Positions 26,057 to 40,263 are shown, counted from the first letter of the stretch. The stretch: DNA of 64,000 nucleotides from Sanderia malayensis (GCA_013076295.1 RQOL01000531.1:434001-498000); one strand, 5' to 3'. A program made the numbers and translations. Notes: generated by a model not told the origin, from the sequence alone.

Positions 26057-26870
26057 TTTGATTCTCTTTCTTCTTCTGAACTTAAACTTGTCCCAATTGA
26101 GAAATAGAAACCAAGCTCTCCATTTTTAATTCCCATCTGTAATTCGGTGCATTAAATCGCTATCAAATAACATTGAACTACGCCATCTGACAAACCTGTG
26201 TTTTTCATTGTTGCCAAGCGAGATAAGGTCTATAACGTTTATCCAAAGCAAACAGCTTGCAACAAGCCAAAGCGGACCAAGGCTTTTATACTGAGCTCTC
26301 AATTGCAATTCTTTGTGTGGTTTATTTACATTTCTTAGTCTGCTTGAGCACATAAAACATTGGTCAAGTTTCTATGTTTGTAGTTTGATATGAGAAGACA
26401 CCTTTGTTTGAATACAGGCAAGCCATGCATATTTACATGCGCCTACAAGATCATTAGATAATAAAAAAAATATAATTCAAGTCAGCGCGCAGATGATAGT
26501 TGAAGCAAAAGGGGGTCATATTCAGCATTTTATTTCTTTGCACATTATTTGGTAAGTTAGTTAAAAGGCTTTCGGACTATCATCAACTTGAACAAGATAA
26601 AATGAGAGAATTGTTTTCACAAAACGGCAGATCTGATTTTATAATGTTTTTGTCCTACCTTAGTAATAATACGTTCAGTCAGACGGCGTATTATTCATGT
26701 ATCGTATGAAATGTGTCATTAAATACGGCAGTTGATTCAAACACCGTATTTCATGCCAACTGTATTTATTCGGTAATTTATTTGTTGCTATGTATCCTCT
26801 CCCAAACAATAACCTTCGTGTATAAAGTCACGGGCATGCGCAGACCTGTACTAACGAATTCCGATGCTCA

Positions 26871-27018
26871 AATCAGACCTTATAAATACTGCACGAATCA
26901 GACCTTATAAGTGGTGCACAAATCAAACCTTATGAATACTGCACGAATCAGACCTCATAAATGGTCCACAAATCAAACCTTATAAATACTGTGCAAGTCA
27001 GTCCTTATAAATATGGCG
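26871..27018. repeat. 25-bp minisatellite with dimeric structure
   Basis: Six tandem 25-bp units of the form AATCAGACCTTATAAATACT+GCACG. Units alternate between an ATACTGCACG-type and a GTGGTGCACA-type ending, giving a 50-bp higher-order period. Each unit carries a CTTATAAAT-like word. No gene overlaps. Confidence 0.85.
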
Positions 27019-27775
27019 AAAGAAAACATGCCATATAAAAATGTATCACACTTTTGTCCAATATGTATAGACCAGTCATCCCTGCGGAGAAAGGTGCGTA
27101 ATTGATAAGCGGGGAGTTACACGCTGTGCTGATAGCCAACCCTCTTCCACTAGCCCTATCAACTCACATGACAAAAAGTCCGCGTTTCTGGCCCCCTTGA
27201 CAGGGCCAGCCCTCCTGCGAGTAGGCGAGATCTCGGGTACCAAGGTTGGTCCTGTCTGCAATCACATATTGTAATCTGGGTTTTCTTTGGTCTAAGGCTC
27301 TTTCACCAATTTCGTTCCTAAGACAAGGCGAACAGCAAGTACATACACATGACATATAAAAACGGCACAGTTCTATTTTTCCTTTCTTTTCTTACACGTA
27401 ACAGAGCTTCTTTTCAGCATACTTTAAAATGCATGCTGTATGCCTTAAGAGCTTTGTTCAGAGCTTTTCTATTTGTTTTTCAGTTACAGTGGAATCCCGC
27501 TATAACGAACCCCGCTTATGACGAACTTCCCGCTATTACGAACTAAAACTCCGGTCCCTTGGATTCTGGGAAAGTAAATCCTACTGTAAATGCTCCCTGT
27601 ATAACGAACCCTGGATATAACGAACTCTCGTTATTACGAACCAAACTTCCGATCCCCTGACCACAAATACCCTCGATATAACGAATTTTTGAGAAAACTT
27701 ATCGCCAAGGGTGAAGTTTTTCAAGCTCAAGGGTGAAGTTTTTCAAGCTCTGGACACCGAGCCTTTTTTGTGCGG

Positions 27776-29517
27776 AAATAGGGAACGAAATCATCCATAA
27801 TATATAATAATATATAGCCATCGTACCAATGATCCTCACGCTATTGAAAATTTCATTACCAACTAAATCTGCTGCTTATGCTGATGATGTCACTGCTGCT
27901 GGTAGTCTTATAAATCTTAAAAACTGGTGGGAAAATCTGATTGAACTTGGTCCGAAATATGGATACTTTCCTGAGGCTACGAAATCATGGTTGATTGTTA
28001 AGGATGATAAAATGGATGAAGCACAAAGGATCTTCGAAGGCTCCAACATAAGAATAACATCAGACGGGAAGCGACACTTAGGTGCTGTCATTGGCTCTAG
28101 CATATTTAAAGATGATTATGTGAATGAAAAAATCGCCGAATGGATACGTGAAATTAAGCTTCTTTCAAACATTGCCAAAACTGAACCACAAGCTGCATTT
28201 AATTGTTTTATTAGTGGATATAAAAACAAAGTCACTTTCTTCATGAGGACAATCCCTGGTATCTCGGAAAACCTGAAGCAGTTAGATCAAGTAATTCTAA
28301 CGGATTTTATACCTTCTTTCACTGGAAGAATCTTATGCACTGAAATCCAGAGAATTCTTCTTTCGCTTCCCCCGAAACTCGGTGGTTTGGGTATTCCGAT
28401 TTTTTCAGAGATTACTGACGTTGAATACTTGAACTCACAAAGGCTGACTAACTCTTTACGGCAGAACATCTTTAATCAGAAAAAGGATCTTGAGGCTGAA
28501 AATGTGTCCAAAGAAATCAAACGAAAGATAAAAGCTGAACGATTTCAACGTAATAACCAGACACTGATCGAGTTGAGAGCCTCTATGAGTGAGCAAGAGA
28601 AACGTCTTAACGATCTTTCCAGAGAAGATGGTGCCTCCATATGGCTGACGACACTACTTTTGAAGGATGAAGGATATGTCCTTACAAAACAGCAATTTTG
28701 GGACTCAATTAAAATCCGGTATGTATGGCTTCTTGATCGTGTTCCTGAAAATTGTGAATGTGGTAATAAGTTCAACGTACAGCATGCTCTTTCCTGTAAA
28801 AAGGGAGGTTTCATCTCACAAAGGCATAACCAGATACGCAACATGACCGCACTTCTCCTTGGTGAAGTTTGCAAAGATGTGAGATTAGAGCCGGCACTTC
28901 AACCACTCACGGGTGAAGCATTTAACTCGAATGTCAACATCAGTGATGAGGCAAGGTCTGATATCAGCGCTCGAGGTTTCTGGCAAACAGGACAGGTGGC
29001 ATTTTTCGACATAAGGGTTTTTAACCCAACTGCCAACCGGTACTGCTCTCAAGAAATATCGAAGTCTATGAGATAAATGAGCATGAGAAAAAACGAGCCT
29101 ATAATGACAGAATTTTAGAAGTTGAACATGGCAGCTTCACTCCGATTGTTATATCAGCCACTGGTGGAATGGGTCGTGAAGCAAAGAAATTTTACTCCCG
29201 TTTGGCAGAAATGATTGGAGATAAAAGAAAACGTGACTACAGCCTCATCAAGGCTTGGTTGCGACGTAAAATTAGCTTTGCTCTAGTCAAAGCAATCATT
29301 ATATGCATTCGTGGAAGTCGAAAAATATTCAAAGACAAATTGCTGACGTCTTCGATTGGAAACGATCCCCTGGTCAGTGAACAATCAAGTAACATTGAAA
29401 ACTAAACTTTGTCGTTTAATTTGATTTTAATTGATTCCTTTTCTTTGTTTACATTATTGACATTATTTTGTGTTGTAATAGTTAATTGAATATTTGATGA
29501 AAAATAGGGAACGAAAT
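27776..29517 (+). mobile_element. 5'-truncated RLE-type non-LTR retroelement with target duplication
   Basis: The 16-bp sequence AAATAGGGAACGAAAT occurs at 27776-27791 and again at 29502-29517, bracketing the coding part. This is a target-site duplication of the kind made by target-primed reverse transcription. The 3' end is a short GATGAAAA tail and there is no LTR. The body begins about 40 bases before the first ATG, already inside the reverse transcriptase domain, so most of the 5' part is missing. The host sequence is the pogo-like element at 27487-29955. Confidence 0.8.
27829..29405 (+). pseudogene. Reverse transcriptase C-terminal part plus CCHC and endonuclease region, frameshifted
   Basis: The first frame (27829-29076) starts in the reverse transcriptase palm with an AYADD box followed by NWWENL and GKRHLGAVIG segments. 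It continues through the thumb-like LPPKLGGLGIP region to a CCHC knuckle (CECGNKFNVQHALSCKKGG) and a restriction-like endonuclease region (SDISARGFW ... FFDIRVFNP). At about 29060-29072 the frame is lost; homologous sequence resumes in another frame (EVEHGSFTPIV, TGGMG, CIRGSRK) and ends at 29405. The order RT, CCHC, restriction-like endonuclease is that of R2/R4/NeSL-type non-LTR elements. The 5' truncation and frameshift make this copy non-functional. The clade is not settled. Confidence 0.82.
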
Positions 29518-30385
29518 GCGAAGAAGATCAATTCCCTCTCGAAATTATATGACGTAGCAATGAGAAACAAAAAGCAACAAAAACATATCACTGATTTTTT
29601 TGTTTAACAGAGCAGAAAGAAATAGAGTAGATAAAATAGAAATAGTATTTAAAAAATTCACATCAAGTGGTAATATCGACTTTGCTTTGTGATGTTTCAT
29701 TGTTAAACATGCTTGAGTTTTTTTTGCTGTTGCAATCTATCAGAGCAATAACTCTTGTCATCCTGCAAACTGTTTTTTGGAACAATATAGTGTGCCATTT
29801 AAGCGCGAATACTTGAGGGAGGGACCAACAGACATTCTGGTCCATTTGTGTTTGGAATTCTTCATAAAAAAAATGTCCCTTCTTTACAACGAACTCCCGC
29901 TATTACGAACTATTTTCTCGGTCCCTACAGAGTTCGTTATAGCGGGATTCCATTGTATATAGTTTTATATTGATGTATTTTCTACCATTCTGCTGTTAAA
30001 TTTGTTGGTAAATCTGCATAAAAATGATACCATTTACTTTTTAATAATGTAGCGAAAATGTGTTACCACTGAAAATGAATTGCACTTCACTTTTATTCTA
30101 TTATAAAGTGGTACTTTATATTACAGTGATGTTAATACATGAGCTATACATTCGTAATTTAAAAAATAATGCTGCTACATGGCGACCTTGCTTTTTTCAG
30201 TTAATTTCTGTCAGATTGTGATTAGCTCTATAGGAGCTTATTTTTTGGAACCATTACTTCAAGTTGGTGAACTATTCAACAGCGTCCAAGTTCTTATTTA
30301 TCAGGTTATCAACATGTAATTTTCAATACTACTAACACTCTCGTGTTAGCAGTATTGAACGTATGGAACGTATTTTATCAATTGA

Positions 30386-30672
30386 AATTTAGGCTAATTA
30401 AATAATTAGAATGAAATAAGAATGAAATTAGCACCTCTTTCATCATCTGTTGCAATAGCGTAAAGGTAGTGCCATGGGTGTGCAACAGAGAAGGTAAGTG
30501 GTTCAAGATGCGGTTCTGTACGGATGAATTTTTTTATTACATTTAAATCAACTGAAGTATTTAGAATGGAATGACATTGACATTTGCATCATTTCGATCA
30601 TCGGTTGCAGTAGCGTGGAGGTAGTGCTACGGGGTGTGCACCGACCAGGTAAGTGGTTCAAGAGCCAGGTAA
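30386..30672 (+). repeat. Two tRNA-head-like repeat copies in opposite orientation to the main array
   Basis: 30386-30537 is one full 152-bp unit in plus orientation (TAGCGTAAAGGTAGTGCC ... GGTAAGTGGTTCAAGATG). 30595-30672 is a second, diverged copy (TAGCGTGGAGGTAGTGC ... GTGGTTCAAGAGCC). Together with the minus-oriented array from 31249 they make a large inverted arrangement. Confidence 0.75.
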
Positions 30673-31248
30673 GTCATTTAAGTTGATATACAATGTTAGC
30701 TGCACTGACTATCACAAAATAGATAATTAAATAAATTAGATAAACTACATAAGTAATGAAAGAGAGTGAAGTTTAGTTGTTGGATTGCGTAGTAAGGAAA
30801 CGTTGGAGCCATAAAAACAGTTAGGGACAGTTTATCTACCAGAACGCTGATATTAAACTAGAAACATAGTGATAGTGGCGCATAACAGTAATGGGACATC
30901 GCGCAAATGGCCTCACTTGCAAGGGGTCATACGCTGACGCATAAAAATCTAAGGGGAGGCGGATCAACTTTTTGTTACAAGAAAACATCTCTAGAGAACA
31001 CGCAAAGTGAATTTATCCTCCCCTTGATTTTCACACATCGAGCAATGTCGCCTTGCTTAATTCAACCACGTGCGCCATGCCTCCTTGGTCTTCAACCTCG
31101 CGTAGTAATGTGTTTGCGATAATTTACCCTTTATTTTACGCGAGAATGATCGAAAGTAAGTTAAAGAATTAGATATCAGAGTACTCATCGGTAAATGGTA
31201 ATTACCCTTATGTCAATGTAAATTGATTTACCTTCACTTCATACCGAA

Positions 31249-33350
31249 CCACTTACCTTCTCTGTTACACACCCATGGCACTACCTCCACGCCACTGCAA
31301 CAGATGACGGAAGAGGTGCTAATTTTATTCTTATTTCATTCTAATTATTTAATTAGCTTGAAAAGTATTAAAATTCATCCGTACAGAACAGCATCTTGAA
31401 CCACTTACCTTCTCTGTTGCACACCCATGGCACTACCTTTACGCCATTGCAACAGATGATGAAAGAGGTGCTAGTTTCATTCTTATTTCATTCTAATTAT
31501 TTAATTAACTTGAAAAGTATTAAAATTCATCCGTATAGAACAGCATCTTGAACCACTTACCTTCTCTGTTGCACACCAATGGCACTACCTCCACGCCACT
31601 GCAACAGATGACGAAAGAGGTGCTAATTTCATTCTAACTATTTAATTAGCTTGAAAAGTATTAAAATTCATCCGTACAAAACCGCATCTTGAACCACTTA
31701 CCTTCTCTGCTGCACACCCATGGCACTACTTTTACGCCATTGCAACAGATGATGAAAGAGGTGCTAGTTTCATTCTTATTTCATTCTAATTATTTAATTA
31801 ACTTGAAAAGTATTAAAATCCATCCGCACAGAACAGCATCTTGAACCACTTACCTTCTCTGTTGCACACCAATGGCACTACCTCCACGCCACTGCAACAG
31901 ATGATGAAAGAGGTGCTAATTTCATTCTTATTTCATTCTAATTATTTAATTAGCTTGAAAAGTATTAAAATTCATCCGTACAGAACCGCATCTTGAACCA
32001 CTTACCTTCTCTGTTACACACCCATGGCACTACCTCCATGCCACTGCAACAGATGATGAAAGAGGTGCTAATTTCATTCTTATTTCATTCTAACTATTTA
32101 ATTAGCTTGAAAAGCATTAAAATTCACCCGTACAGAACAGCATCTTGAACCACTTACCTTCTCTGTTGCACACCCATGGCACTACCTTTACGCCATTGCA
32201 ACAGATGATGAAAGAGGTGCTAATTTCATTCTTGTTTCATTCTAACTATTTAATTAGCTTGAAAAGTATTAAAATTCATCCGTACAGAACCGCATCTTGA
32301 ACCACTTACCTTCTCTGTTGGACACCCATGGCACTACCTCCACGCCAGTGCAACAGATGATGAAAGAGGTGCTAATTTCATTCTTATTTCATTCTAATTA
32401 TTTAATTAGCTTGAAAAGTATTAAAATTCATCCGTACAGAACCGCATCTTGAACCACTTACCTTCTCTGTTACACACCCATGGCACTACCTCCATGCCAC
32501 TGCAACAGATGATGAAAGAGGTGCTAATTTCATTCTTATTTCATTCTAACTATTTAATTAGCTTGAAAAGCATTAAAATTCACCCGTACAGAACAGCATC
32601 TTGAACCACTTACCTTCTCTGTTGCACACCCATGGCACTACCTTTACGCCATTGCAACAGATGATGAAAGAGGTGCTAATTTCATTCTTGTTTCATTCTA
32701 ACTATTTAATTAGCTTGAAAAGTATTAAAATTCATCCGTACAGAACCGCATCTTGAACCACTTACCTTCTCTGTTGGACACCCATGGCACTACCTCTACG
32801 CTACTGCAGCAGATGATGAAAGAGGTGCTAATTTCATTCTTATTTCATTCTAATTATTTAATTAGCTTGAAAAGTATTAAAATTCATCCGTACAGAACCG
32901 CATCTTGAACCACTTACCTTCTCTGTTACACACCCATGGCACTACCTCCATGCCACTGCAACAGATGATGAAAGAGGTGCTAATTTCATTCTTATTTCAT
33001 TCTAACTATTTAATTAGCTTGGAAAGCATTAAAATTCACCCGTACAGAACAGCATCTTGAACCACTTACCTTCTCTGTTGCACACCCATGGCACTACCTT
33101 TACGCCATTGCAACAGATGATGAAAGAGGTGCTAATTTCATTCTTGTTTCATTCTAACTATTTAATTAGCTTGAAAAGTATTAAAATTCATCCGTACAGA
33201 ACCGCATCTTGAACCACTTACCTTCTCTGTTGGACACCCATGGCACTACCTCTACGCTACTGCAGCAGATGATGAAAGAGGTGCTAATTTCATTCTTCAT
33301 TTAATTCGCATCTTGAACCACTTACCTTCTCTGTTGCACATCCCGTAGCA
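31249..33350 (-). repeat. 152-bp satellite array derived from a tRNA-like SINE head
   Basis: Fourteen near-complete units plus a partial one are anchored on CCACTTACCTTCTCTGTT at 31249, 31401, 31553, 31694, 31846, 31998, 32150, 32302, 32454, 32606, 32758, 32910, 33062, 33214 and 33318. The period is 152 bp except one 141-bp unit. From 31998 on, units follow a three-unit order (TTACACACC, TTGCACACC, TTGGACACC types) repeated three times, a 456-bp higher-order repeat. Units 31401-31845 pair as a shorter two-unit order. On the minus strand each unit has TGGCGTAAAGG (A-box-like) about 33 nt before GGTTCAAGATG (B-box-like), as in tRNA-derived SINEs. Confidence 0.92.
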
Positions 33351-33540
33351 CTACCCTTATTTTTACTTGTTTGAGTGAAGACCAATGTTAGAACCACCAA
33401 TAAGAACGAAAGAAATTGAAGGGACATTTAAGTAAGGGAAGACATTGTTGAATTGATGAATTCATCTTTGCTCAGCAACTCGAAACTTACATTTCCAGAA
33501 ACGTCGATGGCCATGAAAAGACAACATTAACATTAACATA

Positions 33541-33871
33541 GTAACATTGCGTGCCAAATAAGAGGGGATGTGTAAAATAGGGGGTCGCTATTCAATTCAA
33601 TTGTTGCCACATCACATCAACAGCCCCCTATTTGATGATAAGATAAGAATTTCTTTCAGACACGTCTTAATAATACCTTACTAATATAATTGGCCTTTTT
33701 TATATCTTCAATATTTTTATGTTTATTATATAAACAACCTCAAAGAAATGGCTACAATAAAGTAGAGTATTATTATCCCAGCAACATCGCCATTGTATCC
33801 AAGATGTAAGTCAATTGAATTGAATAGCAACCCCCTATTTTGCACATTCCCCTACTGGCACGTAACGTTAC
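33541..33871. mobile_element. Foldback/MITE with about 60-bp terminal inverted repeats
   Basis: The arms 33541-33603 and 33812-33871 are imperfect reverse complements, sharing AAAATAGGGGG and CTATTCAATTCAATTG in the left-arm sense and GTAAC at the tip. The 208-bp centre is unrelated. It lies about 600 bp upstream of the PAIP2 start codon. No clear target duplication. Confidence 0.7.
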
Positions 33872-34363
33872 CAACCCTGCTCAAATATTTCGCTCCATCT
33901 AAAATCCAATCTATGGACGAGAGAAGGCTGGCTTGTCCTGGGTTGGCTCAGCCATGTGCTTCTTTCCCGCTCAGGCATTTCGGCAGTCTGGAAACTAAAA
34001 TTAGAGCCTCGGTTCAAATCAATGAATAACAAATAAGAAAAGAAACTTTTTGTTGCTTTTATAGCACCTAAGGTAACAATAAGTTATAAAGCGGTTAATG
34101 AGGCACAGTATTTAGCAAAGAATAATGTTAATAAGTCCAAAATTACAAAAATAAGCACAAAAAGCCGAAGCCCACTCAAAAGCAATGGAGGAAAGGTAGT
34201 CTCGCTTTCAAAGCAAAGCAAGCCGGAAACATGAATCATGACAAATATCATGGTCCGTAAAAAGGACTTGATTGATTGGTCAATGAACTGTCGAGATTCA
34301 AAGAGTCGACAACAACTTCAATGAGTGGAGTGGAGCCAAGGCGAGATAACTCTGCTGTGGTGG

Positions 34364-34370
34364 TATAAAA
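34364..34370 (+). promoter_or_regulatory. Possible TATA box of the PAIP2-like gene
   Basis: TATAAAA lies 95 bp before the start codon, a distance compatible with a short 5' untranslated region. Sequence match only. Confidence 0.35.
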
Positions 34371-34464
34371 AGCATGCAAGTATTTTATGAACGATATAAT
34401 CCTAAAATCAAATCACACGTTACTTGCTATTAATTTACAAATAAATTGCAAATAACGTTATTAG

Positions 34465-35345
34465 ATGCCTACTTTTGTGGTTAAAAGAATGGACAAAGGC
34501 AAACCTGAGGTGGTCCAAGATGATTTCTCCGAGTACATGTGGATGGAAGATTTGGATAATTTTGATAAAGCCATGGTGTCTCAATTTGCCGAAGAGGACT
34601 ACATTCGCTCATCCATAGAAATGCTCCTGGAAGAGGAGGAAAGAAAAGAAACAATCTTTTACGACGAAAATGGTTATGAATACATACAAGATCCGCAAGA
34701 ACAAATGTTTGCAGAAAATGAAGATATGAACAGCTTCAGCTCTCCTCAATCATCGTCATCCTATGGCTATAACAACAGTGGCCTAAGTAATAGCATGAAT
34801 AGCCTGAATTTGTCTGCCAGGCCCTTTGTTCCTCATCAACCGCAACTTCCAACATTCCAACCTCAGTCAACGTTTTCCACATTCAATAATGCAACATTCA
34901 ATAACTCACCGTACAACCAAAATGCATCAGGAGAAAACCTATACCACCCATACAGTAATGATGGTGGCCACGTTACTGCAGTAAACCCAACATCAACTCA
35001 GCAAGGAACGGTAATTATGTTTGCCAGTGCAATAATTATTTAGTAATATCAGCTTTTGTGGAACACATTTGTCCTAAAAGTCAGTTAGGTATACATTTCC
35101 AGTTACCCATTTGAATTGAATGCAAGATTTCAATTTGTTAGATTTATTAGCATTTCTTCACTAATTCCATGTTAATGACTTAATATCATTTTTTATTGTT
35201 AAAACAACTATTAAATTATATTCTTATCTTTCAGACTTTAACTAGTAACCTAAATCCCAATGCAAAACCATTCAGTTGGAATGTGAAAGCAGAAGAGTTT
35301 GTTCCAAGATCTACAAATCAAAATCAAAGTCAAAATACTTTATAA
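34465..35345 (+). CDS. PAIP2-like: PAIP2-like poly(A)-binding protein interacting protein
   Basis: Two exons (34465-35010, 35235-35345) join in phase to 218 residues. Residues about 18-60 (DDFSEYMWMEDL ... IEMLLEEEER) match the acidic PAM1 region of PAIP2, whose vertebrate form has FAEYMWME and EMLEEEEE. A PAM2 motif LNLSARPFVP is at 114-123, embedded in an S/N/Q/P-rich stretch. The second exon encodes LNPNAKPFSW (188-197), overlapping WNVKAEEFVP (197-206). Known role: PAIP2 binds poly(A)-binding protein through PAM1 (RRM region) and PAM2 (MLLE domain) and represses cap-dependent translation in the cytoplasm. The protein is longer than vertebrate PAIP2 (127 residues) and has extra PAM2-like copies; the overlapping pair resembles that of the release factor eRF3. 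The PAIP2 assignment rests on PAM1 and PAM2 together. Confidence 0.88.
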
Positions 35346-36648
35346 CCAAGCTGCCATTTCAGGAAAATATCAGTGCATTATAACTTTTTAATTTTATTTC
35401 TTTACTTACAAAATATTGCAGTTAAAATGCATGTTCTTATCTACAAAATAAAATATTTGTTTTAGAGGAAAAAATCTAAATTGAAACTCAGCCGAAATTC
35501 GAAAAATATTAGAGTTTCTCACCATTTACTAACAAATATTTTACAAGCACATTTAAAAAAATTGAAATTTAAATGTCCCCAAATTTAAGAAACAGACAAG
35601 AAACTTGATCCTGTTTGCTTGCAGAGAACTATAGCAGCAAAAATTGTCTTTATGTTCACCACCATAGGCTGCACAAAAAAGTCCTATTTTTTATATGAAA
35701 GGGACATACTGTAATTTGATTTGTTGGGTGTTCATGCCATAACTTTTACCAAATGAAAATGCATCCTTGTTTATTTATTTTTATTTCAATAGGGCAACTT
35801 TAGCATTTAGCATCAAATTATTGTGTTTTATTATGATAAATACTTTTTATGACGCTTTACAATTATTATGTATATAAGACAATTTATGAGATAAGATAGT
35901 TGAGTAAATTTAACTTGCTTTCTTGAGCAATCATTTGTTTGTTTGATAACACAGAGTGGGGGTTGTGGCAGCTTATTCAGCTGATATGGGCCTGTCGTTT
36001 GGGTTCCACAATGATATTCTAGAACAAATATTCTGAGTACTCACTTACTGACCTTGAAGGAAAAGAAACTTGTAACTAACAGTTTGCAGTGTGCAGTTGC
36101 AACTATTTGTGAACTCAAGTCCGTCAAAGCCAGCCTGTGAGGATATGAAACTAGTTTCTTTCACCACCAAAGGCCAAACATTTGTTAAGTGGTTCAAGTT
36201 AAACCTAGAGATTTGTCTTGAACACAATTTTTGTCAATACCCTTTGACAAATGAAGTGGCAATCTGTGAAAGCAAGACTCAAAAACAATATAGCAACACA
36301 TGTCAACATTTGTTAAGCCATGTAATAACAGCGCTAATGCCTTTGTAACAAAATTGCCTACAATATACTTTGATTAAAATTATACACTCTAAGGTGCCTA
36401 TCACATGTCTGTCTTTGCCTGCCTCTGACAATGATTTGGTACCCTCAATATGGCGACCCTCGTGTACCCTTATAAAGCTCATTTGTTCATTATTTTCCAG
36501 CCCATATTAGTGCTGTCTTATCTCTTGGTGTGCTACTTGTCTTCTAAATGATTGCATGAATGAAACCCTACTGTTAGGCAGTAGAAAAATTTAAAACACA
36601 TTAAAAATAGCATTAAATGACTATAGCAACAGACAAAGAAACAGTGGA
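35346..36648. other. Tail-to-tail region between PAIP2-like and TEX261
   Basis: Holds the PAIP2 3' untranslated region (signal at 35447) and the 3' region of TEX261 on the other strand. The frames at 36045-36348 lack any protein-like pattern. No repeat family recognised. Confidence 0.5.
35447..35452 (+). terminator. Polyadenylation signal of the PAIP2-like gene
   Basis: AATAAA lies 102 bp after the stop codon and is followed by a T-rich stretch. Confidence 0.6.
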
Positions 36649-39893
<3,245 letters not shown>

Positions 39894-40101
39894 TTTTGCT
39901 TCGTGTTTCCTTTACTACAATATTTCTTCACAAACACTTCACCTTGCTTGCCTCTTCAGAGAAGCCAAGCCAAGCCAAGCAAGCCACCTCATTAATGTTG
40001 CTGTTGTTGTTTTGTGAACGCGCAGCGCAATGCCATTTCATTGACTAAGCGCCCATCGCTACTTTATAACACTGAACCGTGAACAAGCCAGACCAGACAG
40101 C

Positions 40102-40263
40102 CACTGGCGTAGCTGCGATTTGGCGGCGAAGAAGCGAAACCCGGACAAATTCCGACAAACGTAAAATTTGCGTTGTAAATTTTCCGACAAATTTTCCGAC
40201 AAGCAGCTGGAAACGTTTGGTGGGGGGCAGCTGCCCCCTGCCCCCCCTATAGCTACGCCACTG
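40102..40263. mobile_element. hAT-like MITE upstream of TEX261
   Basis: A 162-bp element bracketed by the 8-bp direct repeat CAGACAGC (40094-40101 and 40264-40271). The left end CACTGGCGTAGCT and the right end AGCTACGCCACTG are inverted repeats with one mismatch. The interior repeats TTCCGACAA words and has a palindromic GGGGGCAGCTGCCCCC. An 8-bp duplication with CAGTGGCG-like ends fits the hAT superfamily. It lies about 210 bp upstream of the TEX261 start codon. Confidence 0.85.

Larger units (their letters stand above)
24456..27486. other. Upstream region of the coiled-coil gene, no certain gene
   Basis: Contains a pogo-like MITE (25647-25726), a first-exon candidate (25964-26056) with a TATAAAAG box on the minus strand near 26283-26290, and a 25-bp minisatellite (26871-27018). 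A 60-codon minus-strand frame at 25061-25243 has one hydrophobic stretch (PEMLIYFVLLSMLTAFVVYK) and could encode a small membrane protein, but nothing else supports it. The rest shows nothing I can name. Confidence 0.4.
27487..29955. mobile_element. Pogo/Tigger-like element split by a retroelement
   Basis: Left end CAGTGGAATCCCGCTATAAC; right end reads back as CAATGGAATCCCGCTATAAC, one mismatch in about 24 bases; TA flanks both sides (27485-27486, 29956-29957). Both subterminal regions are packed with TAACGAAC/TTACGAAC words. Removing the retroelement and one duplicated target copy leaves a non-coding element of about 746 bp, so this is a MITE or deleted derivative of the Tc1/mariner-pogo type. 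A 22-bp direct duplication (AAGGGTGAAGTTTTTCAAGC core) lies at about 27707-27751. Confidence 0.75.
29958..34464. other. Repeat-rich region upstream of PAIP2
   Basis: No gene. Most of it is the 152-bp repeat in both orientations (30386-30672 and 31249-33350), with a foldback element at 33541-33871 and a perfect-looking small hairpin at 30324-30357 (15-bp arms with one mismatch, loop TCTC). The sequence between the inverted repeat blocks (30673-31248) shows no repeats or convincing frames. The last kilobase should hold the PAIP2 promoter. Confidence 0.55.

Noticed and set aside
30430..30510. tRNA gene call from A- and B-box-like words
   Set aside because: No acceptor-stem pairing or cloverleaf can be drawn, and the B box is imperfect; it fits a SINE head, not a tRNA gene.
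31249..33350. Regular direct repeats that could be mistaken for a CRISPR array
   Set aside because: The 152-bp units are contiguous with no unique spacers, and the genome is clearly animal; this is a satellite.
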